Notes under the pieces: generated by a model | What the model was told of the DNA's origin: nothing | Databases searched by the model: none | What the model saw: only the letters and a program-made list of their open reading frames with translations | Shown: positions 28,103-47,652 of the stretch, in pieces | Layout: every line of letters starts with the position of its first letter | Position numbering within the stretch: position 1 is the first letter of the stretch | DNA from: Scylla paramamosain | Lineage: Eukaryota; Arthropoda; Malacostraca; Decapoda; Portunidae | Direction of reading: 5' to 3' | NCBI RefSeq assembly: GCF_035594125.1 | Contig: NW_026973722.1 | Location: 247,501 to 311,500, forward strand | DNA: 64,000 nucleotides | Translations under genes and position numbers: made by a program

Positions 28103-28705
28103 TGGGTTAATAGGATAAAACAAATCTGTGGCTGCAAACCGCCGTGAGGAGGCCAAGGTGCACTACAGACTTAAAGATGTGGTGAGCTCACTCATATCAT
28201 TCCTGCAAAACTTCCATGCACTTTTTTCCTGTTCTCTCAGGAACGGCTGGTGGGAGTGGTGGTGGGGGGGGGGGGCTCCACTTCATCCCAAGGAAGCCAA
28301 CAAAAATGTCTCCCCTTCTTTCCTTTCCTCTCCCCCTGTCCTTTGCTTGTCAATCAAGAGTGTTGTGGTGAGGCGGCCAGCGTGCCGGGGCTGGGTGAGG
28401 AGGCTGTGTCCTCGAGGCGGCAGCAGGCAAAGGGCTTGGCGCGGGGCGGGGAGCCGTGATGGCATTGTCACCGCCATTAATATGGACGGGCTGTCCTGTT
28501 AACCAAAATAACAAGGTACTCGCCGAGCTGCTCTTCTCCTCCCAGACACTATAAAGCAGGCAAACCACCACCACCACCACCACCACCACCATCTCATCCC
28601 TCCCTACCAGTCCTCCCCATCCTCCATCACCGGTCTTGTTCAGCTCACATCGAATTAGCTTTTTTTTTTTTTTTATCGTATTTACAGTTCGGGAACCTCC
28701 GCTTG

Positions 28706-28708
<3 letters not shown>
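28103..28708. other. non-coding stretch with a good acceptor-like site
   Basis: Holds (CCA)n at 28565-28591 and a G10-like run near 28264. A strong acceptor-like signal (ttttttcctgttctctcag) ends at about 28240. The frame after it is Trp/Gly-rich from the G run and is not convincing as an exon. Confidence 0.4.
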
Positions 28709-28798
<90 letters not shown>

Positions 28799-28870
28799 CG
28801 CACACAGACGCACACACTCCGCCCCACGCTGCTCCACTCGACATCACTGTGGCTAGTGTCACATCAATTA

Positions 28871-28948
<78 letters not shown>

Positions 28949-28967
28949 CACACACAGACGCACACAC
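28709..28967. repeat. duplicated (CT)n plus CACACAGACGCACACAC module
   Basis: (CT)n at 28709-28794 is followed by catacgcacacagacgcac at 28795; (CT)n at 28873-28944 is followed by ctacacacacagacgcacac at 28945. The two modules are ~150 bp apart with unrelated sequence between, so the microsatellite was duplicated together with its flank. Confidence 0.9.
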
Positions 28968-29385
28968 AAAGTCATTACTCCTTAACTATCGGAAATCTTG
29001 GGTTGCAGGTCCTTCTTGATATGAATTAAGTCATGAGGCAGTGATGAACCCAGGCCGCGGTGTGAATGGAGTCCCGCAGTGCCAATAACGGCGGCACCAC
29101 CTCCCACACTGTCACTATTTCTGCCGCGGCGGGCCAACGCTATCCTTTGGGAATGAACACTCACTCTAAATTGCTTTCCGGAAATTGCAACGACCAATTG
29201 TTCTTTTGTGGTGGCGGCGTGGTAAGGGCGACGGGGGTGCACGATGTGACGCCTCAGCCAGCGCGGCGCCGCAGGGTGGGGCGGGGCGGGGCGGCGCCAT
29301 TTTGTAGTGAGGCCAGTTCTAGGGGAGGCTGCGGCTAAACTGGTTAGGTCCATTGTGTGTGTTGCCTGCTTTTTTTGGTGCATGG

Positions 29386-29443
<58 letters not shown>

Positions 29444-29693
29444 AATTGCTGTACTTAATTGCAGTATCTCTCCATCACACAGTGCAGTCTTAATGACAAC
29501 CTGTAGCAGCGTTAGTGTGGCCATCACAATCCAGCCAGGCAGTGCAGTGTGCACAGATCTGTCATCAGTTTTAACACTTGGTTTGATCAACTAACAGCTC
29601 TTCCATTCACGCAGACCTCACGTCTGTCCCACATTACACAACTTGCTCTCTCTCTTGTAAGTACTGACACCAACCAATTCCTGCTCACATAAT
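28968..29693. other. non-coding stretch with (GT)n
   Basis: GC-rich with CpG-rich parts at 29040-29340; (GT)n at 29391-29439. No recognisable protein. Confidence 0.45.

Positions 29694-29786
<93 letters not shown>
29694..29786. repeat. (CT)n microsatellite
   Basis: About 93 bp of CT with one TCC interruption. Confidence 0.97.
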
Positions 29787-29789
<3 letters not shown>

Positions 29790-30999
29790 ATGCATTACAT
29801 TTCACAATATAGTTTTCGTACTGTACCATCCCAGCCTGTCTCATTTTTACCACACAAATTAATACAAATGTCACTAACCTGATCCTGGATATCAAGGTTA
29901 TACCGCCACACCACTAACACCTCCACACACTCACTCCATCACCAGTCCACACCAAGATTCTTCCCCGAGAGATGCCTCCCCTATGTTCTACCTCAAGACC
30001 TAGGGCGCTCTGCATTCCCTTCTTTGGAATGTGTTGTTGCCCACTCAAGCTGCCCTCGTTTCAACATATTTCCACCTCAGTTATACTTCCTCCCTTATAC
30101 ATACAAAGATAAAGAGAACTTAAATTATGAAGAGAATAATACTACATGATATAAAATTAGTAACTGAGCCTTATACTAACTTATTACCATTAACAAGGAT
30201 AATGTCTGAAAGGCAGGTAAACGGAACACGGTGGACACCAAGAAAACGTGTTCCTTTTCAAGGTAAACTCGGCCAATAACATGACAGTTATCCTGTCTAT
30301 TTACTTGTGTCTTTGTCTTCCCCTGCCTCTCACCCTCTCTATCTTTCCCGTGATATTCAGCAGTGCGCAAAGAGAAGAGCGGGAGAAAAGAAAGTAATCG
30401 TTTTCTTCTCTTGTTTATATGCTGTGGCTTTGGTCAAGGCTAAAAGTAAAAGCAAAAGAGACCACTGAGGTGCCAGCTCTATAAGAAGACACAATTAAGG
30501 AAAGCAAGTCCGAAGCTCCGGTGTGAAGTGTCGTGACGCCCTGCCTGCTCATAAGGGCACGGCGGGTAAGCAGGTGGTGGCAAGCATGCTGTATTTCTTG
30601 CCTCCCTCCCTTTGTAATCATCGCCCGCCTGCTGCTGTCGCTCCACGCACTCGAAGGGGAGGCAAGGAGGGCGAGGCTCGTGATGGGTATTGAGACAGTT
30701 ATTTCCCACAGCTATTAAGAGGAGATGAGTTGTTGATCGTTAGCGGCAGGCGAGTGGAGATGAGTGCTGCTCTGGCGTGACGGATGCTTATGAAATTACT
30801 CTAAATTTGACACCGCACGTAATTATGACGTAGGTTTCCGCCCCACCCCACCCGCTGCTTGTTAATGTGTGTGTGTGATGTGTACGTGTGTGTGTGTGTG
30901 TGTGTCATGTGTACGTGAGCGAGGGAGGAATTTCAATTTATATATTTTTTTACTTTTTTTTTTTTTATTTCAAGGGACAGTTCAGAAGGGAGAAGGCAT

Positions 31000-31001
<2 letters not shown>
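29787..31001. other. non-coding stretch
   Basis: Short frames only; a broken (GT)n near 30867-30905 and a T-rich run near 30944-30968. Confidence 0.45.

Positions 31002-31079
<78 letters not shown>
31002..31079. repeat. (GT)n microsatellite
   Basis: About 78 bp of uninterrupted GT. Confidence 0.97.
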
Positions 31080-31081
<2 letters not shown>

Positions 31082-31543
31082 AACTGAATAAGGCAAGTCC
31101 CTGCTCTGCCCACAATGACAGCGGCTGCAGTACTGAAAGGAGGGAAGGAGCTAGATGTATACCAGTGAGGGAGATGAAATTGCATGGCGTGGTCTGTTCA
31201 GCTTAACTTGACGGAACCATCCTGCCATCCACGTAGCAGCCGCCTCTCACGGACATAACGATCCTGGAAAAAGAAAAAGCGAGGGAGAAAAGCTGATGAA
31301 ATGGAGGATATGAAAGAAGAGGAGGAGCAAGAGATGATCAAAAGCAGAGGAGGAGGTTCTCTCACTGAATTCACGAGAAATACGTGTCATAAAGTGCAGG
31401 TGGAAGAACCTCTAGTCGTCTCGTGTCGCCGTGAAGTGCGGGATGAATGTCCTCCTGAATGGCTGAGGCACAGGAGTGTGTTAGTGTCTCCTACTCACTG
31501 CCGCGCTGCCTCTTTATGGGCCCTCAGCGTGTGAAGCTAGAGA

Positions 31544-31641
<98 letters not shown>

Positions 31642-31992
31642 ATTACAACATAGTCTGCACCAACATGGAAAGTAACTACTGACGCAAAGTTTATTACTTC
31701 ACCAACATTTGATTTTTTTCTTTTTTTTCGGTACAAGTGACAAGTGAGGCTGCGTTCCTACTTCATTACCACCACCACCACCACCACCACCACCATCACC
31801 GCTATATTCATCAAGACTCATCACCATCATTAGCAATCACCAACACGCTACGAGTACATTACCACCTCCCTTCCCAGCCTCCCTTCCCAGCCTACCTCCC
31901 ACCCAGCACACCTCTCACCCACTACCCCCTCTTCCTCACCCATTTCCTCTTCAGCTCCCTGTACCCATCTACCCGCACACCACCCAAACATC

Positions 31993-32038
<46 letters not shown>

Positions 32039-32240
32039 ATTCCATAACCTCTCGTACGCTGTGCTCAATATTACCATGCAGACCAACCCAGCAGCCTCAC
32101 ATCCATTTCTCACTTCATGGATTACATAGAAAATAGTTGCTGAACACGGATTTGTCTTATCTAGCCATGTATTGGACAGTTAGCTTGTTTGCCACTTATC
32201 GCTTGAGGGAGGGAGGGAGGGAGGGAAGGCTGGTTATATT

Positions 32241-32294
<54 letters not shown>

Positions 32295-32387
32295 CTGCAA
32301 GTGTAGTTTTATGACAGTGGAAAAAGTGTAGGAAATAGAAAAAAAAAATAAAGGAAATCACAAAACTGGCCGCCCTTCCACTCTCCT

Positions 32388-32463
<76 letters not shown>

Positions 32464-32542
32464 ATCGTTACATCGTTGTTCAGTGTTGCAGTAAACATAA
32501 AAAAAAAATTGTAGTTGTAACTAGGGAAGGAAATAGACCGAG

Positions 32543-32623
<81 letters not shown>

Positions 32624-32682
32624 CCATAGAAACAGGAAATGAACAAATAACAAGCTAAATCAACTACCTCTATATTTTTTAC

Positions 32683-32714
<32 letters not shown>

Positions 32715-33048
32715 GGACATATACCACAATGAAAGAACAGACCACAACCCCCGTCACCACCACCACCACCACCACCACCACCACCACCATCAGTATAAGG
32801 GAGAAGGGTAATGACGCTGAACTGAAGTATTAATGTCGCATAAGGGGAAGGTCAACTTTTATTTCCTATTTTCCTCGTCTCTCCGCTCAGTGGGCTTGAG
32901 TTTGTTGCTGGACTCTAGCACGACGGTGGCAGAGGAGCAGGCGGGAGGGAATAACAGGAAATGAAGGGGAATATCAGGCATAAAAAGAATGACGAATTAG
33001 AGGAAATGACGAAATTGGGTGTAAGACAAAGGATGAATAGAGGAATAT

Positions 33049-33132
<84 letters not shown>

Positions 33133-33208
33133 AATTCAGAAATAATTCAGTGTGTGTTCGCCGAGAGAATAAAATGTCATTTTCTGAGATACAGTGCCAG
33201 TGCTACTC

Positions 33209-33256
<48 letters not shown>

Positions 33257-33512
33257 CACACAGCCTTCATTTTTACACTTAAAACTTTGGTCTGTCACGC
33301 AGCACTGTCACACAATCAAAAGCCTTTCCCCGGTCCTCGGAGTGAGCGCTGCCGAGTTACTCAAAACTTTGATGCGCCGCGAGTATTATATATGAAACTG
33401 TACGTCTAATATATCATTTTGTGATTTTGGCCTCCTTCATCACCACCGCCGCCACGACCACCACCACCTCCTCCTCCTCCTCCTCCTCCTCCTACTCCTC
33501 CTCCTCCTCCTC
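31080..33512. repeat. microsatellite-dense region
   Basis: Tracts in order: (GA)n 31541-31640; (CAC)n 31770-31797; (AC)n 31997-32036; (GGGA)n 32205-32225; (GT)n 32242-32292; (CT)n 32389-32460; (GA)n 32547-32622; (AC)n 32682-32707; (CAC)n 32757-32789; (GA)n 33054-33129; (CT)n 33209-33251; (CTC)n 33465-33512. The sequence between them has no supported gene. Confidence 0.9.
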
Positions 33513-34199
33513 CTACTACTACTACTACTACTATTGCTACTGCTACTACTACTTTTCCTGCTATTACATTTTACAGTTTAGTTATATTTAACATTTTTCT
33601 CAGTAAGGGGATGCGTTAAACAGTTCTCACAAATTGTGTCAGCAAATGAGTTTGGTATGCTGTCATAGAATTACTGTGGCTAATGTTTTACAGTTGATTG
33701 AGTTGGAAACGAGGCTTTCATGATTTAAAGCAGGCGTATCAGTAATCAGCATCGATTATCATTATATACAGTTATCGTCATATATAATGAATTTACTTTG
33801 TTTCCCTGTTATACTGTTTTGTCCAATAGGGAAGAGCAGTTCACAGTTTACAATTACTCTGCCACGGCCACTGAATCCCTAAGAAATTTTTTTCTGGTCT
33901 GGTGTCTTTACAAGTTCGGGTATTTCAGCAGTCAGTTTATGTGAACCAGGAGGGAAAATTATGATAATAATACTAAAGAATATGAATTTATATTATACTC
34001 TTTTGCTCTTCCGCCTCCTCCTTCTTCTCCTCCTTTCTTTTTTTTTTTTCATCCTCCTCCTTCCCCCTTTTTTCCTTTTCTTCGTCTTCTTCTTCTTCTT
34101 CTTTTTCTTCTTCTTCTTCTTCTTCTAATATTTTCCTCATCATCATTTTCATCACCATTGCAAAGCCAATATGATACTCTGCCTGCTATACGCTCCCTC

Positions 34200-34203
<4 letters not shown>
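33513..34203. other. non-coding stretch
   Basis: (CTA)n at about 33512-33553, AT-rich unique sequence, then a pyrimidine-rich (CTT)n stretch at 34010-34127. No gene seen. Confidence 0.45.
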
Positions 34204-34280
<77 letters not shown>

Positions 34281-34568
34281 GTCGGGTGGGCGGGTGGGGT
34301 AGGAGGAAGGTAGGGGGGAGAGGTGGGCGAAGTAATAATGGTAATAGACCGTTTTTCAGCATAACTCTGGCCATGGAGCGAATCTGCTAAGCCGACCAAG
34401 ATATGAAGTTACCTCGGGAGGCTAGTGGGCCCAGGAGAGAGGGAGGGAGGGAGGGAGGGAGGGGGGAAGGGAGGGTGGGTGTGAAGGGAGATTGGGAGGA
34501 ATAAAAGGACGGAAGGGGAATAAAAGGAAGAATGTGGGGTGTGGGAGACGTGATAAGTGGTAGGCTGA

Positions 34569-34649
<81 letters not shown>

Positions 34650-34821
34650 AATAAAGGTGAATAGATAGCATTGTTACATTAGTAAATCGATTCTGTTTCA
34701 TTCTCTTTGTTTCTTTCTCCCTCACCTTCATCACCATCATTAATACCACCATTACCACCATCATCATCATAGCCACCACCACTATAACCACCAACAAAAC
34801 TACCATTACCACTTCGCCTTC

Positions 34822-34870
<49 letters not shown>

Positions 34871-35221
34871 GTATATATTCTGTTTCCATGTCATTAGTGG
34901 AACATTGATTTCCCCGCTGGCGGGTGGCTGGCGGTGGGTGGATAGGCGGCTGGTTGGCTACTGTAGGTGGTAGGTGAGGTGAGGGGTCTAGGATAGATTG
35001 GAGACATGCGAGTAGAATAAAAAAAAAAAAAAACCTGGTAGAATTATTCATTAAGGTAGTGAGGGACGTGCAGGGCAGGGTGGGCCACAAGAGCTTAATT
35101 ACACTAATCAGGGTGGGCGGTCGATGCCTTGGCGGCGTGAGTGGTGGCTGGAGAAACTGTGATGAGTGGGAGGCGGCCAGCTGATTAGACCAGGCAGGGG
35201 AGGGAAGAAAAGAACGAAAAT

Positions 35222-35301
<80 letters not shown>
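34204..35301. repeat. microsatellite cluster, mostly (GA)n
   Basis: (GA)n 34204-34277; (GGGA)n 34438-34463; (GA)n 34574-34646; (AC)n 34828-34868; (GA)n 35225-35301 ending in (GT)n. The intervening sequence has no gene. Confidence 0.92.
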
Positions 35302-38930
<3,629 letters not shown>

Positions 38931-38952
38931 CTCTGTCTCACAGCAGTGCACC

Positions 38953-39110
38953 CTCGGCTCGGTTAAGAGCAAAAGACCCGTGTTTGATTCCTGGAACAGA
39001 GAGGCGAAAGCTTCTTTCATCTCGAGGCAGGTGTTTGCCCGGCGCAGACTTCACTACCGGGGGAGCGGGAATGAGCCTCACCCCGCGCTTCTCTCCGGGG
39101 AAGAAAGGGT
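38953..39110 (+). repeat. possible tRNA-derived SINE remnant
   Basis: A D-arm-like hairpin (GCTC, loop GGTTAA, GAGC) at about 38957-38970 is followed by a B-box-like GTGTTTGATTCCT at 38980-38992. The spacing is too short for an intact tRNA and no A-box consensus is clear. The following ~110 bp is GC-rich. Weak call; chance similarity is possible. Confidence 0.28.
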
Positions 39111-40289
<1,179 letters not shown>

Positions 40290-41819
40290 TGTACCTGTCT
40301 TAACCCTTTCAATCCGGTGACCATATATGAACGATTGCATCAATGCGTCCGTAGCGATGGCGATCGTTCCCGTAATTCAAGAATTTTCGCGCCTCAATTT
40401 TGAGCTCCAAGCGCGGTTTCTCGAGTCAGATGGCGCGTGGAAGTGTCTGGCATCTGTTTCCATCCGTAATGTTGCCAGATTGATGTGCGGCTGAAATTCT
40501 TCATGGACTCATTTTTTTGTCGGATTAAATATGCAAACTTGTATCGAGAGAGGCGATGCCTGACGCGCTTCTCATTTTTATGTAGGAGTGAATGATGGCT
40601 GAGGTGAGGCCTCGTCATACTGAACACTTATGTAGTGACTTCATTAATAACTTTTCATGAAGGAAACGAGTGCTTCACCGCTGCGGCAGGAGAACAATTC
40701 CGCCCACTCCTCAATGAATATTGCTTTTTCAACCATCAAGGAATTGTCAGGAGGCACTGCAATTGGAAAAAAAACATCGATGATGAACAAACTGATTGGT
40801 TTGACAGGAGGTGTACACGGCGTTACATGGCACAGAAGTGGAAAGAAGCGGCACTTTGTTGTTGTGTTGCTGCAAGTCAAGGAGTGACAGCCTCAGGCAG
40901 CGAGGCTAGTGGTGAGAGTTTTCTCTCCTTGTGAAAACTTTTCCCATCAGGGAATACAAAGTTCGATGTCGTAATGCTGAACGAAATATTTCATTAGCGC
41001 CATAAGGACCGTCAAATCCAAATTTATTGAAGTGTCAGCTGACGGAAGCTGACGCTGGTGTTTGCGAGATGAGAAGGTTTGTTTCTGTACACTTTACACG
41101 TCACGCGTTTATGTGAAATGAAGGAGAAGACATTGCTCTTAGTGTATATTAGTAGTGGCCTGAAACTTACTCCCAATAATAACAAATTAATGTCCCGCTC
41201 CAGCTGACTTTCAAGATCAAGACTAATCGCCTTTCGGTGTTGCGTCACGAGGGTCTATTCAGCCAGTGAGAATAAGCTGTCCTCGCCGCACACTGTCTCT
41301 GACTTCCACACAGAAAAGTGTGTGCCCGAGTGTAGCTTCAGTGCTTCACGGCAAACAGTTTGTGCGTTGTTGGTGGATCAAACACTGGGAGGCTCATTTA
41401 GTCAGTGTGTCGCGGAGCAAATCATGTGTACAGTGTTCCAGGATGAAGCACCACAATGATACAAGTGCAGTGCTTAGGTTTGTGAAGGACGCGCCATCAC
41501 GTGGGCAGCCATGATCCCCTCCATGCAGCTCCTGGATGCCACGCGCCGCAACAAGTAAAGTGTGCTACACCTGATTGATTGTCGCCCACGTGAAGTAAAA
41601 ATTCGTCACGATATGGTCAGTGAGGAGAATAACAAGTGACGTCAGGGAGGAATCACCACGGGCATACAATTAAGATAACCATTAATAAGACATATTCTCA
41701 GTAATGGCAAGCCGTCCGCAGCATGTCACATACGCCGTCACTGCGCTTATTATTCACAGTGTCCTCGCGTGCTGGCCATCATTTCACTAAGCGTAAAGTG
41801 ACTCCGGAGCGTCCTTTTC
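40290..41819. other. non-coding stretch
   Basis: Few repeats; several frames of 70-100 codons on both strands (for example 40635-40934 plus), but none shows a family motif. Confidence 0.4.
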
Positions 41820-41867
41820 TCCTGGATTTATGAAGCACCGGAATTCTGATGCTTCATAAATCCAGGA
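41820..41867. repeat. perfect 18-bp inverted repeat
   Basis: The left arm tcctggatttatgaagca (41820-41837) and right arm tgcttcataaatccagga (41850-41867) are perfect reverse complements around a 12-nt loop. It is not part of a microsatellite. Confidence 0.95.
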
Positions 41868-42327
41868 ACTACCTTCTTAGGCTCTTAGGAAGTGTTCCAA
41901 GGCTCAATGTGTGGAAGAAGCCGTACTGTACACACAATTTGTGGACTTAAGATAGACCCTGGGAAGCACCTCTTAATTCTAACGCGGATTTATGAGTTAT
42001 CTATAGGAGGACGCTGTCTAAAACTTTTACAGACGTGCAGACACTACAGTGAGTATTCCTCATCATCATGTCAGTGCTCAACACCAAAGTAAAAAAGGAA
42101 TTATCTTAAACACTAATGCAATAATGTCTTTTACACTTACTGTATTTCCGGCAATGCTTCAGTGTTTCTCGTGTCAGTGTGTGTGTGTGTGTGTGGTGTG
42201 TGTGTGTGTGTGTGTGTAAATTAGTACTTTGTATGTGCCAAGAGATTTGCAGTTGTTGCTTTTGTGTGTATTTATTTATTCATTTCTTTTATGAACATAA
42301 GAGAGGAAGATTGGTGGCTAGGTAAGC

Positions 42328-42383
<56 letters not shown>

Positions 42384-42436
42384 GAGAGAGAGAGAGAGAG
42401 AGGAGAGAGAGACTGTTTCCAGATTCCAGTACATTT

Positions 42437-42477
<41 letters not shown>

Positions 42478-42794
42478 GGTAATTGTTCCCTCTTAATCAA
42501 CCTCAACAGCGTGTATGTGTGTTGCTTATCATTTTTTTTCCTCCGCCTTTACCTCCACTTGTTCCTTTCTTTTCCTCCTTTAACATTTCTCCTACTCCTC
42601 CTCTTCCTTCTCCTCCACCACCACCACCACCACTGATGCCTGGCGCCTTATCACCTTTCATCTCTGCCGTCACGTTTTCTTTGCACGATGGTATGTTGCA
42701 TTACTTTTTAAAATTTAAGAGTTTTTTTGTGCCATTAATTTATTCTTATCTATTCCATCGACGAAAATACCTTGGCGCGAAAATCCATTAGTGT

Positions 42795-42874
<80 letters not shown>

Positions 42875-42896
42875 TCTCTCTCTCTCTTTCTCTCAT
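41868..42896. repeat. microsatellite-rich region
   Basis: (GT)n 42177-42217; (GA)n 42331-42412; (AC)n 42440-42475; (CCA)n near 42615-42633; (CT)n 42796-42896 with TCC and TTC interruptions. No gene in between. Confidence 0.85.
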
Positions 42897-44186
42897 CAGT
42901 GTATTTCAGTTTTCTTTTGACAGGATATTTTCGCGGAGTTTAAGAGTGCCTGCGTTGTTTTGTTTGCCCTTCTCCCCAAATCCCTGTGTCAGTCTCACTT
43001 TTCTCGCCTCCCGCTCTGTCCTCTCCTTTCTGCATCCCTCTTTTATCTCCTCTCGCAGTCCCGTCCCTATTTCGCTTCTCCCTCCTGCCTCGCCACGCCT
43101 CCGCATTCCCCGAACTGGGAGTCGCTGTGGCAGAAGGCGCAGGACTCTCTCGGGCGCCACCACGCAAAGATTCAGTGCACGTCTTTTGTGGTGGATGGTG
43201 ATGGTGGTGGTGGGTGGTGGTGGTGGGACACGAGTTTTTCTCTTCCACTTTTTGTAGCTTTGTGTGTAAATGAAGAACAGATTTAGTAAAGAAAGGTGTT
43301 GTTGTTGTTGTTGTGGAGTTTGTTAATGATATTTCTACCGTGGTGTTTTGTTATTGTGTGATTCTTCATCTTTTCTATTGAGATATTTTCTCATATTGTG
43401 TATCTCTTTACCTTGTCAAGAAAAAGACGGCGGCGCTGAATTTTGTTCACTTTCTCTTTGAAACGAAACAATTTCCAGGAGAGAAAACGCCCAAGCGTGT
43501 GGAATATCAGTGGACTCTGACTGTCTCTGGTATTCTTTCAAGGCAGAATTGTGTCCACATTTAGGAGTGAGTTGCCACTTAAATGGTGGAGTCGTTTTGG
43601 AAACTCCTCAGGAATAAACGTGTTCGGTGTAATTTCCTCAGCCGGTTTAATCACCTCTGCGTAATTAGCTTGCAGATTGCTTCGTGCGCCATCCCTTCCT
43701 CGTTATATATGATAGTTTTTTTGTATATTCTTAATTGCTCTGTTAAATCCGATAGTCTCAAAGAGAACGCCTAGTGGGAAAGAGGAAGAGAAAGAGGGCA
43801 AAGGTCAGCACAGCTTGCCTTCTCTATTTCTCTTGATGTTTTGCTCTTGACACGTGCAAGGAGCCTCTCACAGCAGCAGGGCACCTCAGTCTCATCCATG
43901 TATAATAATTATCAACACACGAGTATATCTAATGCCGTCCCCCTGGTCGCGCGTGGACCGTTATATGTATGCCTGCCTGAAAGGAACTTTAGCGTATGTT
44001 GTGTGAATCCAGGCAGGTATCACCTCCCACTACCGCCATCACCACACCTCGCAGCCCTTGCATCAGCCTTGCCACTGCCCCTACCACGCAATTGTGCTTC
44101 TCCTGTGTGTGTTTGGTATTTAGAATGCTTTCATTATTAGAGGGTGAAATAGCTCCTGCTTTCTGATTAATTTTGCGGACGAATGC
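42897..44186. other. non-coding stretch
   Basis: A pyrimidine-rich stretch at 42965-43110, (GGT)n near 43200-43226 and (GTT)n near 43297-43311. No recognised gene. Confidence 0.45.
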
Positions 44187-44496
<310 letters not shown>

Positions 44497-45533
44497 TATC
44501 AGTGAAAAGTATATCCAGAAATGTCCTGTGAAGTTACCTGAATTATTAACGTTTTTGTGCCACTTTTAAAAGGCTTACTAGGGAGAACAAAAGCTGCCTT
44601 CATTATTAACAAGACGAGACGCTGAGCTGCAAAGGGGCTTACGTTAACGTTCTTTGATGTGACCGTGAGGCTTAGTACTGGTGGGCTGGCCTGGTCGGAG
44701 GTGTGCTGGGGCCGTCTAGTCTTGACTGGGCTGGACTGTGCTGGTCTGGACTGAACTGAAGTACTGTGATTTGGGCTAAACATGCATCCACTGGTCTCGT
44801 CTTCACGGGGACTAACCTGGTGTCTGATTTAAGTTACTTTGGTTTGCTGTGGATTAGGTTAGTCTGGTCTGGAGGGAGCTCGATTAGTGGTATTGTGGTC
44901 TAGTCTGGTCTGATCTGGCTACATTAACAAAAATGGGAACGGAATATTTTGCGTAGGGGAGAGAAATGGCCCCTCATGGAATCGGAAAGGACGCCATCGA
45001 TCCTCAAACGCCGCCGTGTGCATGCTGGGGGTGATTTTTAACCCGCCGCCACCGAAGCACCACAGCGGCCATCCTTCAATGCCTCAAAGTGCGCCGCTGG
45101 ATTCCATTTATGTGAGAGCCGCGCGGCATTAGTGCGCCGCGCCAGTAACACCCTCCCTGCCTCGCCACTATCACGATGAACGAAGCTTCGCACACTTCCC
45201 GTGACTGTCCGCGTTCCTCATAAATACACCAGCGTGACCAGACTAAGTGCTGCGCTTTGACGGCAACTCAAGAGGACCTTGCCACTGCTTAGAGTTTAAT
45301 GACCTCCTTTTGCAACGTCAATATAAAAAAGCTACACATCAGTTCGCTCTATCTTCTGTTTCCCTGACACACTTTTAGCATGTGGAGAATTGATTGGAAG
45401 ACTGTTCCTTACACGTGTCAGAGAAGTGTGGCGGTGGAAGGTTTAAGGCACAGAGAAAGCTGGGTCTTGTCATCTTTAAGTCAAGGAGTGAGCTGGGGCG
45501 CCACTCTGGAGGGAACTCTTGTGTGTGTCTGTG

Positions 45534-45568
<35 letters not shown>

Positions 45569-47554
45569 GCAGTAGCAACAGTAGTAGATTTGACTCGTTT
45601 CGTGAGAAAAAAATAAAAATAAATAAAAGACGAAAGAAGAGTGACTTGTTCTATCCTGACGTGGGTTATTGCTTTCACTTTCTTCTGAATTATGTTTTGA
45701 AATCGTGAATGCAAATGTGTGTGTGTGTGTGTGTGTGTGTGGATAGGTATTACATAGACTGTCACGTTTTGTAAATCACGTGGGAAGCGTGGGAAGCGAC
45801 GGAAACAAAAAAAAAATATAACCTCACTCAGAAAAAAAAAAAAAAAAAACTGTTATAAGCACAGAGAGAGGAGCGTTGATGGAGCGTGCGGGAAGGAAAG
45901 ATTGAAATGAAAACAAAGAAGAAAAAAAGAATTGAGGCAGTTATGGATAAACGAAAGGAGAGTGACGCCTGGCTTGGGAAGTTCGAGGTCATGGTGAGTG
46001 TAAACACAACCCAACACGAAGACAAACACACGACAAAAGAAGACGACTCCCCTGCTCGGTGCGGAATGCTGTGGTTCTGGAGCCTCGCACCACGGATCGT
46101 GGCGGCGCGTGTGTGTCAAGACTTACCAAGTACACAAAATTATTCTTACTCTCATGAACGCTTAATTCAAGAAAAATATAGAGTGATTCTATCAGTTTCG
46201 GAATAGCTGGCAAGCCTGGCTGTCTGAAACGTCACGAAGGCGTGTTGCGCATCACATCGGGATTCGAATCTTTGAGTCGTTGACCACAGATATCAGATAC
46301 AAAGTGGACGTCAGCCAACCTCCGGCATTCCATAGCCATTCATCATGGAGACTTCGTAAGACACGCGTGTTGGTATTGTTACTTTGCATCTTGAGGGACT
46401 CAAATGCAGAAATTTCGAGACGCTTAGGTGTACCGACACCCTGCAGGGCTACCAGTGCATCTCTCTCTTAAACAATATTTCCAGTATTTTTTCGTTCGTT
46501 GAGTCAAAATGACACGGGTAATTTTAGTAAGAATATTTTTTCTGTATGACTGTACGTCTGGAAAAAAAATATATACATAATTAAGGCGTGGAGATGGAAG
46601 AAAAATATACATAATTAAGGCGTGGAAATGTAAGAGGACGGGAAAGATAGATGAGGGAAAAAGGCACAGCTATCCTGTAATGAGAATTGATCTAAGGTCT
46701 GAGGAGAGAGAGAGAGAGAGAGAGAGAGAATGTTCTTTCCTTCCTTCCTCCATGCCGGTGGAGTGATGAGTGTTGTGTGGTTCATGAGGGAGCTGGACAG
46801 GACAGCAGCGGCAGGGAAGGGGGCGCGGCCAGGGAGGGAAGGTGGGGGACGGACGGCAGGGGAGGGTCTTGAGACATCGCAGGCAAATTAGCCGTCCAGT
46901 TTTTCCGCTCCTGCCACCCGCGCCTTTGATCAGCACCATTATTCTGCCATCTTGTCTTGCCAGTTAATCTTGGGGCGTCTTTCATCACTGAGGGACGCGC
47001 CGGCCCTTTGCCGAGCTGATGGGGTGATGGGTAGGGAGGTGATGGGATGATGGGTGGACAGGTGTTGGGTGGTGGGTGATAGACAGACAGGTGATGGGGT
47101 GCAGGGTGATGGGTTACAGCATGCAGCCGTCGCTACCGTTCATATTCTTTATAACTTTTATTTTCAATTTTTTCTCGTCTTCTTTCTTGTGACTCTCCCC
47201 ATTTATCTCACCTGTACACCTTATCTCACCTGTACAAATCATCTACCGTACCTTACTTGATTGATTAACCTTATTATCGTCTCCTCCATCTTTACTTCTC
47301 TGTATTCGTGTCGCGTCGTGTATCTACTCATGTATTTGCTTATAATTATGTTTCTTGCTGTATCTGTAAACACACCACCAATAAAACTGAGCGGGGAGTC
47401 TTGCTCGAAGCTGTGCAGTGTGTCCTTGCAAGCCGCGCCGCCGCAAGTCGCCCTGGGCTGAGCGGGACAAGACGCGGCCCAAGGAAGCGAGTTAGCCGAG
47501 TATCGCGGGATCCATCTCGGCCACGTCCTGCTTGTTTGTCTTGATCTTGCGCGG

Positions 47555-47652
<98 letters not shown>

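Noticed and set aside
28128..28200. possible small exon before a GTGAGC donor
   Set aside because: No good acceptor upstream, a stop close by, and no recognisable peptide.
46246..46280. B-box-like GGATTCGAATC suggesting a tRNA
   Set aside because: No T-stem pairing, A box or acceptor stem around it.
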